NCBI GenBank assembly: GCA_031261145.1
Contig: JAISJX010000164.1
Coordinates: 1 to 20,716, forward strand
DNA: 20,716 nt
DNA from: Tannerella sp.
GTDB lineage: Bacteria > Bacteroidota > Bacteroidia > Bacteroidales > Tannerellaceae
Reading direction: 5' to 3'
Under the pieces are notes generated by a model. That model had not been told where the DNA came from, did no database searches, and saw nothing but the letters and a program-made list of their open reading frames with translations. Positions 1 through 7,142 of this stretch are shown in pieces. Every line of letters begins with the position of its first letter. Position 1 is the stretch's first letter. Both the position numbers and the translations under genes were made by a program.

Positions 1-86
1 TGGAATTGTTTTTTTAACCACTCCCTTAACTGGGAGATTCTTTTTTGTAAATCAGTACGTATGCTGAGCGCTTCTGCTAATTTCAT
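1..86 (-). CDS. DIP1984-like family protein, N-terminal part (runs off window)
   Basis: The first 28 complete codons are open to the window edge and begin MKLAEALSIRTDLQKRISQL. This closely resembles the conserved start of the DIP1984 (septicolysin-like) family as I remember it, a small helical, coiled-coil-rich protein of unclear function. I chose the ATG at 86-84 because the family motif starts there. An in-frame ATG at 110-108 would add eight Lys/Asn-rich residues (MLNKNNKK), and an AGGAAAG-like stretch lies upstream of it, so that start is also possible. The gene is transcribed divergently from the trp operon. The family assignment rests on the N-terminus only; the rest lies outside the window. 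Confidence 0.65.
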   Translation of the reverse strand, partial: MKLAEALSIRTDLQKRISQLREWLKKQF

Positions 87-148
87 CTTTTTATTATTTT
101 TATTTAACATAAGATATTCTCTTTCCTCTTTAAAAATTAATAAACTTT

Positions 149-173
149 GCAAGACACTTAATCCATGTCTTGC
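149..173. repeat. Perfect 8-bp inverted repeat in the leader of the DIP1984-like gene
   Basis: GCAAGACA (149-156) and TGTCTTGC (166-173) are perfect inverted copies around a 9-nt centre. The element lies between the putative minus-strand promoter (about 222-229) and the start of the DIP1984-like gene. It could be an operator half-site pair or an RNA hairpin in the 5' leader. There is no U-run after it on either strand, so it does not look like an intrinsic terminator. Confidence 0.6.
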
Positions 174-221
174 TTAGGGTTTTAATAAATTCAATAAGTC
201 AAAGAACTCCGAATGATGGTG

Positions 222-229
222 CAAAGATA
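222..229 (-). promoter_or_regulatory. Putative Bacteroidales -7 element for the DIP1984-like gene
   Basis: On the minus strand the sequence reads TATCTTTG followed by CACC, matching the Bacteroidales -7 consensus TAnnTTTG. A matching TTTG at the right distance upstream is not evident, so only the -7 element is supported. It would give a leader of about 130 nt that contains the inverted repeat at 149-173. Confidence 0.45.
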
Positions 230-291
230 TAGCTTGACTGCGACAAAACAGGACGTGGTTGAATTAATTTTGTGATTTTTTCCCTTTTTCC

Positions 292-322
292 TTTGTCAAT
301 TAAAAAATACCTGTTATATTTG
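292..322 (+). promoter_or_regulatory. trp operon promoter (Bacteroidales type)
   Basis: TTTG at 292-295 and TATATTTG at 315-322 are separated by exactly 19 nt, a full match to the Bacteroidales vegetative sigma factor consensus TTTG-N19-21-TAnnTTTG. Transcription would start near 328-330, about 20 nt before the leader peptide ATG. No other equally good match lies between here and trpB. The promoter therefore drives the leader first, so the attenuator terminator lies inside the transcript. Confidence 0.8.
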
Positions 323-348
323 CGGCGAATTTTAAAAGAAGAAAATAG

Positions 349-405
349 ATGTTATTGGTAAATACATATTGGTGGTGGCGCTTGCAATTCCTACATTGTG
401 AGTAG
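349..405 (+). CDS. trpL: trp operon leader peptide (WWW)
   Basis: An 18-codon ORF encodes MLLVNTYWWWRLQFLHCE and ends at TAG 403-405. It has three consecutive Trp codons (TGG, 370-378), which is very improbable by chance in a peptide this short sitting directly before a trp operon. It begins about 20 nt after the predicted transcription start, with an A/G-rich stretch (AAAAGAAGAAAA) upstream of the ATG as the likely ribosome-binding context. By analogy with enterobacterial trpL, its role would be regulatory: scarcity of charged tRNA-Trp stalls the ribosome at 370-378. The peptide itself probably has no function. The downstream terminator at 448-483 completes the attenuator. Confidence 0.85.
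   Translation: MLLVNTYWWWRLQFLHCE
380..403 (+). promoter_or_regulatory. Candidate 1:2 (pause) hairpin of the trp attenuator
   Basis: GCTTGCAAT (380-388) can pair with ATTGTGAGT (395-403) around a 6-nt loop, giving 9 pairs of which three are G-U. The left arm starts two nucleotides after the last Trp codon, and the right arm ends at the leader stop codon. A ribosome stalled on the Trp codons would cover the left arm and free the right arm, as expected of segments 1 and 2 in a classical attenuator. This was paired by hand and its stability was not calculated. Confidence 0.5.
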
Positions 406-466
406 CTGAGCTATGTGATTTACTGAACAAACAGTCATTATAAAATCAAAGGCCTGTCACACTCAC
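398..466 (+). promoter_or_regulatory. Candidate split antiterminator of the trp attenuator
   Basis: GTGAG (398-402) is complementary to CTCAC (462-466), and TGTGA (414-418) is complementary to TCACA (457-461). The two targets are contiguous, so ten uninterrupted bases in the terminator loop and upper left stem can be paired. The intervening TAGCTGAGCTA (403-413) folds on itself (TAG/CTA). Pairing here is incompatible with the terminator, because it takes the top three bases of its left arm and would force a pseudoknot with the rest. A ribosome at the leader stop codon (403-405) would cover most of the 398-418 segment and favour termination. This is an inferred structure. Confidence 0.5.
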
Positions 467-483
467 GCGACAGGTCTTTTTTT
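448..483 (+). terminator. trp attenuator: intrinsic terminator before trpB
   Basis: AAAGGCCTGTC (448-458) pairs with GACAGGTCTTT (469-479) around a 10-nt loop. This gives 11 pairs with a single G-U, and a U-run continues to 483. It lies after the leader peptide and about 50 nt before trpB, inside the transcript from the 292-322 promoter. A strong terminator between promoter and first structural gene only makes sense if read-through is regulated. Confidence 0.9.
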
Positions 484-534
484 GTGTAATGGCGAAACGG
501 GTTCGGATGGTTGAAAATTTTTAATTAAGTATAT

Positions 535-1749
535 ATGAAAACATATCAAGTAGATGAAAATGGATTTTACGGAATATACGGCGGTTCGTATGTCCCGGAG
601 ATTTTATACCGGTGTGTGAAGGATTTGCAGGAGACGTATCTGGCTGTGCTCGAAAGTGAATCGTTCAAACAGGAATATCACCGGCTGTTGCGCGACTATG
701 TGGGGCGTCCTTCGCCGCTGTATCATGCCAAGCGGCTGAGTGAAAGGTACGGTTGTAAGATTTATCTGAAACGCGAAGACCTCAATCATACCGGGGCGCA
801 TAAGATTAACAATACCGTCGGTCAGATTCTGTTGGCGCAGCGAATGGGTAAAACGCGCATTATTGCGGAGACAGGCGCGGGACAACATGGCGTGGCCACG
901 GCAACCGTCTGCGCCCTGATGGATATGCCCTGCGTGGTCTATATGGGAAAGACGGACGTGGAACGCCAGCAGCCGAACGTGCAGAGAATGGAGATGTTGG
1001 GGGCGACCGTCATACCGGTTACTTCCGGCAATATGACGCTGAAAGATGCGACCAATGAGGCGATTCGCGACTGGTGCTGCCATCCGTCCGATACGTATTA
1101 TATCATTGGCTCGACGGTTGGGCCACATCCGTACCCGGACATGGTGGCGCGTTTGCAATCGGTTATCAGCGAGGAAATAAAGTGGCAAATCAAGGAAAAA
1201 GAAGGGCGCGACTATCCCGATTACCTGATTGCCTGCGTGGGCGGGGGAAGCAATTCTGCCGGGACGATTTATCATTATATGGATGACGAACGTGTAAAAA
1301 TCGTATTGGCCGAGGCAGGTGGAAAGGGCGTTAAGTCAGGCTTGAGTGCGGCGACTATCCAATTGGGCAAAATAGGAATCATTCACGGTACACGCACCTT
1401 GTTGATGCAGGATGAAGACGGGCAAATCGAAGAGCCTTATTCCATCTCCGCCGGATTGGATTATCCGGGAGTAGGCCCTTTACATGCCAACCTGTCGGAC
1501 AAACACCGGGCGACCGTGCTGGCGGTAAATGATGATGAAGCGCTGGATGCCACTTTTGAACTGACCAAGTTAGAGGGAATCATTCCGGCCCTGGAAAGTT
1601 CACATGCGTTGGGCGCGTTGAAAAAACTGACGTTTGCTCCATCCGATGTTATTGTCCTGACCATTTCGGGACGGGGCGACAAGGATATGGCTACCTACCT
1701 CAAAGTCTTCAACGAAAACCTTCAATCATCGCAAAAAACTTCAAATTAA
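535..1749 (+). CDS. trpB: Tryptophan synthase beta chain
   Basis: This PLP enzyme condenses indole with L-serine to L-tryptophan, and receives indole from TrpA through the alpha2-beta2 tunnel. The 404 residues match the normal TrpB length. The PLP lysine is K90 in HTGAHKINN, the catalytic glutamate is E112 in AETGAGQHG, and the phosphate-binding loop GGGSN is at about 236-240. It is the TrpB1 type that partners TrpA. The start at 535 follows an AT-rich stretch without a clear Shine-Dalgarno, as is usual in this phylum. It is the first structural gene after the attenuator; having trpB first and trpA last fits the Bacteroidales gene order. No missing residues are apparent. Confidence 0.98.
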   Translation: MKTYQVDENGFYGIYGGSYVPEILYRCVKDLQETYLAVLESESFKQEYHRLLRDYVGRPSPLYHAKRLSERYGCKIYLKREDLNHTGAHKINNTVGQILLAQRMGKTRIIAETGAGQHGVATATVCALMDMPCVVYMGKTDVERQQPNVQRMEMLGATVIPVTSGNMTLKDATNEAIRDWCCHPSDTYYIIGSTVGPHPYPDMVARLQSVISEEIKWQIKEKEGRDYPDYLIACVGGGSNSAGTIYHYMDDERVKIVLAEAGGKGVKSGLSAATIQLGKIGIIHGTRTLLMQDEDGQIEEPYSISAGLDYPGVGPLHANLSDKHRATVLAVNDDEALDATFELTKLEGIIPALESSHALGALKKLTFAPSDVIVLTISGRGDKDMATYLKVFNENLQSSQKTSN

Positions 1750-1768
1750 AAAACAGAGAAACATTAAT

Positions 1769-1801
1769 ATGAATTATAAACTAAGAATAAAAGCATTATG
1801 A
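1769..1801 (+). other. 10-codon mini-ORF ending on the trpE start codon
   Basis: ATG at 1769 opens a frame reading MNYKLRIKAL, whose TGA stop (1799-1801) overlaps the trpE ATG (1798-1800). The first nine bases, ATGAATTAT, are repeated exactly at the trpE start. It may couple translation to trpE, or it may simply be a duplicated start region or chance. It contains no Trp codon. Confidence 0.25.
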
Positions 1802-3201
1802 ATTATCAATTTACAACTACCAGCAAACAATTGTTGAGCGACTTGCATACGCCGGTCAGTCTATACCTTAAATTGCGTGACATCTATCCGCAATCGGCGC
1901 TGTTGGAAAGTTCGGATTATCATGGAAATGAGAACAGTTTGTCGTTCATCGCCCTTTGTCCGCTGGCGAGCGTCGGCGTGAACAATGCGGAAGTGACGGC
2001 TGTCTTTCCCGACGGCGCAACAGAGGTGAAACCCTTGTCCGGCGCTTATACCGTGCCGGATGCACTGAATGAATTTGTGAAAAGATTCGACGTGGACGGC
2101 GAATATATAGACTGTTGCGGGTTATTTGGTTATACCGCATTTGACGCCGTGCGTTATTTTGAAAATATTCCGGTGATGGAAGCGCACCACGAGGAAACGG
2201 ATGCACCGGACATACTCTACCTGCTGTATAAATACATATTGGTTTTTGACCACTATAAGAACGAATTGACCGTCGTTGAATTACTGAAAGAAGGCGAAGA
2301 AGACCATCTGAATGAAATCGAAACGCTTATCGAGAACCGTAATTTTGCGTCTTATAACTTCCGGACGGCCGGGGAACGGACATCGCCGATAACCGACGAA
2401 GAATACAAGGAAATGGTAAACGAAGGCGTACGTCACTGCAAACGCGGCGACGTGTTCCAGATAGTGCTGAGCCGCCGCTTTGAGCAACCTTTCCAGGGGG
2501 ATGATTTCAAGGTCTATCGCAGTTTGCGGAGCATCAATCCGTCGCCGTATCTGTTTTATTTTGATTTTGGAGGATTCCGCATCTTCGGTTCGTCGCCTGA
2601 GACGCACTGCAAGGTTGTGAACGGACATGCAAGCATCGACCCGATTGCGGGAACGGCTTTCCGTTCGGGAAATCTCGCATTGGATAAACAGCGCGTCCAG
2701 ACCTTGCTGGCTGACCCGAAAGAAAACGCAGAGCATATCATGCTGGTCGATTTGGCGCGTAACGACTTGAGCCGTAACGCTCATCAGGTGCAGGTTGATT
2801 TCTTTAAGGAAGTACAATATTACAGTCATGTGATGCACCTGGTTTCGCGCGTGAGCGGTGAAATCGACGAAGGGAGCGACGCTGTCAAAGCCTATATCGA
2901 CACCTTCCCGGCGGGTACGCTCAGCGGGGCGCCGAAAGTGCGTGCGATGGAGCTGATTACCGAATTGGAGAAGCACAACCGGGGCGCTTACGGCGGATGT
3001 ATCGGTTTTCTGGGACTGAACGGCGATTTGAACCAGGCCATCACGATACGATCGTTTGTGAGCCGCGGCAATGTGTTGTATTATCAGGCGGGCGCAGGTA
3101 TCGTGGCTCTGAGCGACGACGAACGCGAACTGCAGGAAGTGAACAGCAAACTCGGCGCACTGAACAAGGCTATCCGTCAAGCCGAAGAATTAATCCATTG
3201 A
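1798..3201 (+). CDS. trpE: Anthranilate synthase component I
   Basis: TrpE makes anthranilate from chorismate, using ammonia supplied by TrpG; this is the first committed step to tryptophan. The protein has 467 residues. Near the N-terminus, LLES (35-38) is the motif that forms the tryptophan feedback-inhibition site, so the enzyme is probably allosterically inhibited by Trp as well as controlled by the attenuator. The C-terminal chorismate-binding domain carries DPIAGTAFRSG, HIMLVDLARNDLSR and GTLSGAPKVRAMELI in the expected order. The Trp-binding LLES motif argues for TrpE over PabB or a menaquinone isochorismate synthase. It lies 48 nt after trpB and 20 nt before trpG, its partner subunit. 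Confidence 0.97.
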   Translation: MNYQFTTTSKQLLSDLHTPVSLYLKLRDIYPQSALLESSDYHGNENSLSFIALCPLASVGVNNAEVTAVFPDGATEVKPLSGAYTVPDALNEFVKRFDVDGEYIDCCGLFGYTAFDAVRYFENIPVMEAHHEETDAPDILYLLYKYILVFDHYKNELTVVELLKEGEEDHLNEIETLIENRNFASYNFRTAGERTSPITDEEYKEMVNEGVRHCKRGDVFQIVLSRRFEQPFQGDDFKVYRSLRSINPSPYLFYFDFGGFRIFGSSPETHCKVVNGHASIDPIAGTAFRSGNLALDKQRVQTLLADPKENAEHIMLVDLARNDLSRNAHQVQVDFFKEVQYYSHVMHLVSRVSGEIDEGSDAVKAYIDTFPAGTLSGAPKVRAMELITELEKHNRGAYGGCIGFLGLNGDLNQAITIRSFVSRGNVLYYQAGAGIVALSDDERELQEVNSKLGALNKAIRQAEELIH

Positions 3202-3221
3202 TAACGAAAAAACAAAAGAAT

Positions 3222-3782
3222 ATGAAAGTATTACTATTCGATAACTACGATTCTTTCACCTACAATTTGCGGCATATCCTGTTGGAACTGGGCGTTCGGG
3301 TGGATGTGTTCCGGAACGACAGGATAACGTTGGATGCTGTGGAGAAATACGATAAAATCGTGTTGTCGCCCGGCCCGGGGATTCCGTCGGAAGCGGGTCT
3401 GTTGTTGCCTCTTATCGAACGATATGCACCGGCTAAGAGTATCCTGGGCGTCTGTCTGGGCGAACAGGCCATCGGCGAAGTGTTCGGGGCGAAACTGCTG
3501 AACCTGACAAATGTGCATCACGGCGTATGCTCGGACATCCGCGTGATTGCCAAAGACCCGTTGTTCGACGGGCTGGAGCCGGGTTTCCGCGCCGGAAGGT
3601 ATCACTCGTGGGTGGTCTCGAAAGAAGATTTTCCGGATTGCTTAGAAGTGACGGCGGTTGATGAAGAGGGTATGATTATGGCGTTGCGTCACCGTACGTA
3701 CGACGTCAAAGGGATTCAGTTCCACCCCGAATCCGTCCTCACGCCGTATGGAAAGAATATCATTGAAAACTGGCTGAGATAA
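3222..3782 (+). CDS. trpG: Anthranilate synthase component II (glutamine amidotransferase)
   Basis: This class I glutamine amidotransferase releases ammonia from glutamine and channels it to TrpE. The 186-residue protein begins MKVLLFDNYDSFTYNL, the standard start of TrpG/PabA. The frame is open further upstream into trpE, but the alignment fixes the start at 3222, after an A-rich stretch. The catalytic triad is visible: C78 in GVCLGEQAIG, then H168 and E170 in GIQFHPES. The residue after GVCLG is Glu where many homologues have His; this position is not catalytic. PabA is the other possibility, but the place between trpE and trpD makes TrpG the better call. It could serve both pathways. Confidence 0.95.
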   Translation: MKVLLFDNYDSFTYNLRHILLELGVRVDVFRNDRITLDAVEKYDKIVLSPGPGIPSEAGLLLPLIERYAPAKSILGVCLGEQAIGEVFGAKLLNLTNVHHGVCSDIRVIAKDPLFDGLEPGFRAGRYHSWVVSKEDFPDCLEVTAVDEEGMIMALRHRTYDVKGIQFHPESVLTPYGKNIIENWLR

Positions 3783-3821
3783 AATGAATAACAATAATAA
3801 CCAATTAAAAAAAGTAAGACG

Positions 3822-4820
3822 ATGAAACAAATATTATATCGTTTATTCGAACACCAATACCTGCACAGGGACGAAGCCCGTACGCTGTTGCAAAATATTG
3901 CGGAGGGCAAATACAGTGAAGCCCAGGTCGCAAGTTTAATTACCGTCTTTTTGATGCGTAATATTTCCGTGGAAGAGCTGAGCGGTTTCCGCGAAGCATT
4001 GCTCGAAATGAGTCTTCCGGTGGATCTCTCCGGCTATCCGTTCATTGATATTGTAGGAACGGGGGGCGATGGCAAGAACACGTTTAATATCAGCACGGCT
4101 GCCTGTTTTGTACTGGCCGGGGCCGGTTATCATGTGGTGAAACACGGCAACTACGGCGCTACATCGGTGAGCGGGGCAAGTAACGTGATGGAGCAGCACG
4201 GGATAAAATTCACGACGAACGTGGACTTGTTGCGTAAATCCATGGATACATGCCGTATCGCATATCTTCATGCGCCGCTGTTCAATGCCGCGCTGAAAGC
4301 GGTGGCGCCGGTTCGCAAGTCGTTGGGCGTGCGCACGTTCTTTAATATCCTGGGGCCGTTGGTCAATCCGGCTAAACCGCCTTACCAGTTGTTGGGCGTG
4401 TATAACCTGCCGCTATTGCGCCTGTACAGTTATGCTTATCAGGAAAGCGGCATCCGCTTTGGTGTCGTGCACAGTCTGGACGGATACGATGAAGTGTCGC
4501 TGACGGGCGAGTTTAAGGTATCAATGCCGGAAAAGGAAAAGCTCTATACGCCTGAGATGCTCGGTTTCAAGCGTTGCACGGAGGAGGATTTGTTTGGAGG
4601 CGATACGCCCGAAGCCGCCGCCCGTATTTTCGACGCCGTGCTGGATAATACAAGCGCCGTTGCACAACGGGATTGTGTGCTTATCAATGCCGCCTTTGCG
4701 ATTCAGGTGATTTGTCCGGAGAAGAAGATAGACGTCTGTCTGGCCGAAGCCGCCGAATCATTGGAAAGCGGAAAAGCGCAGGCCATCTTCAGACAGTTTG
4801 TGGAGCTTAACAGCAAGTAA
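3822..4820 (+). CDS. trpD: Anthranilate phosphoribosyltransferase
   Basis: TrpD transfers the phosphoribosyl group of PRPP to anthranilate, the second step of the pathway. The 332 residues match the usual length. A small helical N-terminal domain (about 1-70) precedes the PRPP-binding domain, with the glycine-rich GTGGD loop at 79-83. KHGNYGATSVSGASNVME follows from K107, and VHSLDGYDEVS lies further on as the metal- and substrate-binding region. It is a stand-alone enzyme, not fused to TrpG as in enterobacteria. It is preceded by a 39-nt AT-rich gap after trpG and followed 12 nt later by trpC. Confidence 0.97.
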   Translation: MKQILYRLFEHQYLHRDEARTLLQNIAEGKYSEAQVASLITVFLMRNISVEELSGFREALLEMSLPVDLSGYPFIDIVGTGGDGKNTFNISTAACFVLAGAGYHVVKHGNYGATSVSGASNVMEQHGIKFTTNVDLLRKSMDTCRIAYLHAPLFNAALKAVAPVRKSLGVRTFFNILGPLVNPAKPPYQLLGVYNLPLLRLYSYAYQESGIRFGVVHSLDGYDEVSLTGEFKVSMPEKEKLYTPEMLGFKRCTEEDLFGGDTPEAAARIFDAVLDNTSAVAQRDCVLINAAFAIQVICPEKKIDVCLAEAAESLESGKAQAIFRQFVELNSK

Positions 4821-4832
4821 AAAAAAGGCGGG

Positions 4833-5642
4833 ATGGATATATTAGAAACAATTGTCGCCCATAAACGCAGGGAAGTGGCGCGTCAGAAAGCCGCTGTCTC
4901 GTTGGAAACAATGCTGGCGATGGGTACGGCGCGGATGGTACGGCCGGTTTGTTCGATGCGGAAAGCGTTGGAGAACTCCCCTTCAGGCATTATTTCCGAG
5001 TTCAAGCGGAAATCGCCTTCCAAAGGATGGTTGCACCCCGGCGCGAGGGTGGACGACGTGATACCCGCTTATGTCCGGGGAGGCGCCGCGGCCTGTTCGA
5101 TCCTGACGGACAGCGATTTTTTCGGCGGTTCGTTCGCCGACCTGCAACGCGCCCGCGCACTGACGGGAATCCCCCTGCTGCGTAAGGATTTCGTCATCGA
5201 CGAATACCAGCTTTTTCAGGCGCGGGTGATGGGCGCAGACGCCGTATTGCTGATTGCATCCATCCTGACTAAGAAGGAATGCCGTGCATTTGCCGCGCTG
5301 GCGCACGAGTTGGAGATGGATGTGTTGCTGGAGATACACCGCGAAGACGAGTTGGCCTGCCTCAATCCGCACGTGGACATGTTGGGCGTGAACAACCGCA
5401 ATTTAGGAACGTTTCATACGGCGACCGCAAATTCCTTCCAACTGATTGAACGGCTACGGGCGGAGACGGGCGCAGGCAAGCATGACCCGCTGCTCGTTTC
5501 CGAAAGCGGGCTGTCGGATGCCGGGACGGTCAGGCAGTTGCGGGACGCCGGTTTCCGCGGATTCCTGATTGGCGAGACCTTTATGAAAACAGCGAATCCG
5601 GGCGAAACGCTCGAACGGTTCGTAAAAGAAATTGAAGGATGA
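4833..5642 (+). CDS. trpC: Indole-3-glycerol phosphate synthase
   Basis: TrpC closes the indole ring by decarboxylating and cyclising CdRP to indole-3-glycerol phosphate. This is a single-domain TIM barrel of 269 residues, not fused to TrpF. Key residues in family order are E56 and K58 in SEFKRKSPSKG, K118 in LLRKDF, E167 in VLLEIH, the NNRN motif at about 187-190, and the phosphate-binding SESGL at about 223. A purine-rich AAAAAAGGCGGG directly precedes the ATG. Its TGA overlaps the trpF ATG in an ATGA junction, suggesting translational coupling. Confidence 0.97.
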   Translation: MDILETIVAHKRREVARQKAAVSLETMLAMGTARMVRPVCSMRKALENSPSGIISEFKRKSPSKGWLHPGARVDDVIPAYVRGGAAACSILTDSDFFGGSFADLQRARALTGIPLLRKDFVIDEYQLFQARVMGADAVLLIASILTKKECRAFAALAHELEMDVLLEIHREDELACLNPHVDMLGVNNRNLGTFHTATANSFQLIERLRAETGAGKHDPLLVSESGLSDAGTVRQLRDAGFRGFLIGETFMKTANPGETLERFVKEIEG

Positions 5643-6295
5643 TAGTCAAGGTCTGCGGAATGCGCGAGGCGGAAAATATCCGGGCGGTAGGGCGGTTGGA
5701 TATGGACTGGATGGGATTTATCTTTTATCCGGAATCGCCGCGTTATGTGCCCGGCGAGGAGGCGTACACGACGGCGATAGACCAGTGTCCGAAGAAGAAA
5801 GTCGGCGTGTTTGTCAATGCCGGTGTGGAGGAGATACTCCGAAAAGCCGCGCTACTGCATCTGGACTACGTGCAACTGCATGGCAACGAATCGCCCGGCC
5901 AGTGCGAGGCGTTGCAGGCGCAAGGCTATTCCGTCATCAAAGCCTTCTCCGTCGCTACGGCAGCGGATTTGGAGCGGACGGCGGCCTACGAATCCCATGC
6001 CGGTTACTTTTTGTTTGATACGAAATGCCCCGGTTACGGCGGCTCCGGACAGCGTTTCGACTGGTCGGCGCTGGAAGCCTACCAGGGGAACACCCCGTTT
6101 TTATTAAGCGGCGGCATTCGTCCCGAAAGCATCCGGGACGTACGGCGTTTTCGTCATCCGCAAATGATGGGCATTGATTTGAACAGCGGCTTTGAAGTCG
6201 CTCCGGCATGGAAAGACGCGGCGGCGTTAGAACGCTTTATTAATGAATTGAGAATTAAAATCATAGATAATGAATCGAATTACACAGTTATTTGA
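5639..6295 (+). CDS. trpF: Phosphoribosylanthranilate isomerase
   Basis: TrpF converts N-phosphoribosylanthranilate to CdRP, the substrate of TrpC (an Amadori rearrangement). The 218-residue barrel has the general base C6 in KVCGMRE and the general acid D127 in FDTK. VGVFVN, VQLHGNE and LSGGI lie in the usual places, and GIDLNSGFE takes the position of the usual GxDxxSGxE phosphate loop. The start overlaps the trpC stop by 4 nt. The C-terminal tail after about residue 203 is polar and unlike the rest; it runs 26 nt into trpA. The sequence does not show whether the tail is functional or arose from loss of an earlier stop. Confidence 0.96.
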   Translation: MIVKVCGMREAENIRAVGRLDMDWMGFIFYPESPRYVPGEEAYTTAIDQCPKKKVGVFVNAGVEEILRKAALLHLDYVQLHGNESPGQCEALQAQGYSVIKAFSVATAADLERTAAYESHAGYFLFDTKCPGYGGSGQRFDWSALEAYQGNTPFLLSGGIRPESIRDVRRFRHPQMMGIDLNSGFEVAPAWKDAAALERFINELRIKIIDNESNYTVI

Positions 6296-7055
6296 GACAA
6301 AGAAGAACCGGATTCTGTCCGTTTATTTTACGGCAGGTTATCCCGTATTAGACAGTACGCACGCTATTTTGGAAGCATTGCAGGAAAAAGGCGTCACTAT
6401 GGTAGAGATAGGCATCCCCTTTTCCGACCCGATGGCCGATGGCCCCGTCATTCAACAGGCCGCCACGCAGGCGCTTCGCAACGGCATGTCGCTGCGACTG
6501 TTATTCACGCAACTGAAAGATATTCGGAAGACCGTCCGGATACCGCTCATCCTGATGGGTTATCTGAATCCGATTATGCAATACGGCTTTGAAGCCTTCT
6601 GCCGGTCGTGCGTCGAAACGGGCGTGGACGGCGTCATCATTCCCGACCTGCCCTTTGCCGACTATATGGCCGGCTACAAAGCGACCGCCGAAAAGCACGG
6701 CATAAAGATTATCATGCTGATTACGCCCGAAACATCCGACGAACGCATCCGCCTGATCGACGAACACACGAGCGGTTTCATCTACATGGTTTCGAGCGCC
6801 GCCACAACCGGCGTGCAGCAAGACTTTGGCGAAGCGAAGCAAGCGTATTTCCGCCGTATCAAAGCGATGAACCTGCAAAATCCCTGTCTCGTCGGCTTCG
6901 GAATCAGCAACAAAGCGACCTTCGACGCCGCCGCCGACAATTCCTGTGGCGCGATCGTCGGCAGCAAGTTCGTGCAACTGTTAAGCCAAACAGCCTCTCC
7001 CGCCGAAGCGGTGGACGGATTGCTGAAAGAACTGGGATTTGAGGACGGAATGTGA
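6270..7055 (+). CDS. trpA: Tryptophan synthase alpha chain
   Basis: TrpA cleaves indole-3-glycerol phosphate to indole and glyceraldehyde 3-phosphate, passing indole to TrpB. It is 261 residues, a normal length. The catalytic acids are E46 in VEIGIPFSDP and D57 in MADGP. The loop GVIIPDLP and the region YMVSSAATTG are also present. The start MNRITQLFE is the usual N-terminus for this family, which makes the 26-nt overlap with the end of trpF real rather than a mis-called start. It is the last gene of the operon; a hairpin terminator follows within 20 nt. Confidence 0.97.
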   Translation: MNRITQLFETKKNRILSVYFTAGYPVLDSTHAILEALQEKGVTMVEIGIPFSDPMADGPVIQQAATQALRNGMSLRLLFTQLKDIRKTVRIPLILMGYLNPIMQYGFEAFCRSCVETGVDGVIIPDLPFADYMAGYKATAEKHGIKIIMLITPETSDERIRLIDEHTSGFIYMVSSAATTGVQQDFGEAKQAYFRRIKAMNLQNPCLVGFGISNKATFDAAADNSCGAIVGSKFVQLLSQTASPAEAVDGLLKELGFEDGM

Positions 7056-7074
7056 AAAGCCCAATTTTACAGCG

Positions 7075-7127
7075 GTCATTATCATTGTTGCGATCCGGGC
7101 CGCAACAATGATAATAATGACTGTTTT
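7075..7127 (+). terminator. Intrinsic terminator of the trp operon
   Basis: A long stem pairs 7075-7092 with 7101-7121, with a 3-nt bulge in the right arm and an 8-nt loop. The core CATTGTTGCG/CGCAACAATG is perfect. TGTTTT follows on the plus strand. It lies between trpA and the convergent lipoprotein gene, so it may also stop minus-strand transcription, though the minus-strand U-run is poor. Confidence 0.75.
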
Positions 7128-7142
7128 CAATAACGCCGCACT

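Noticed and set aside
604..1275. 223-codon open frame antisense to trpB
   Set aside because: It is contained in trpB and has no family resemblance or start context.
2281..3180. 299-codon open frame antisense to trpE
   Set aside because: It lies wholly inside trpE, whose motifs are all in the sense frame. The antisense product is rich in His, Arg and Gln without recognisable domains, as expected of a shadow frame in moderately GC-rich coding DNA.
2997..3221. Upstream extension of trpG into trpE
   Set aside because: The 75 extra codons overlap trpE and look non-coding in that frame. TrpG similarity starts exactly at the ATG at 3222.
7075..7127. Hairpin after trpA as a regulatory element or repeat
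   Set aside because: Its position after the last gene, its long stem and the trailing TGTTTT are explained by an ordinary intrinsic terminator.
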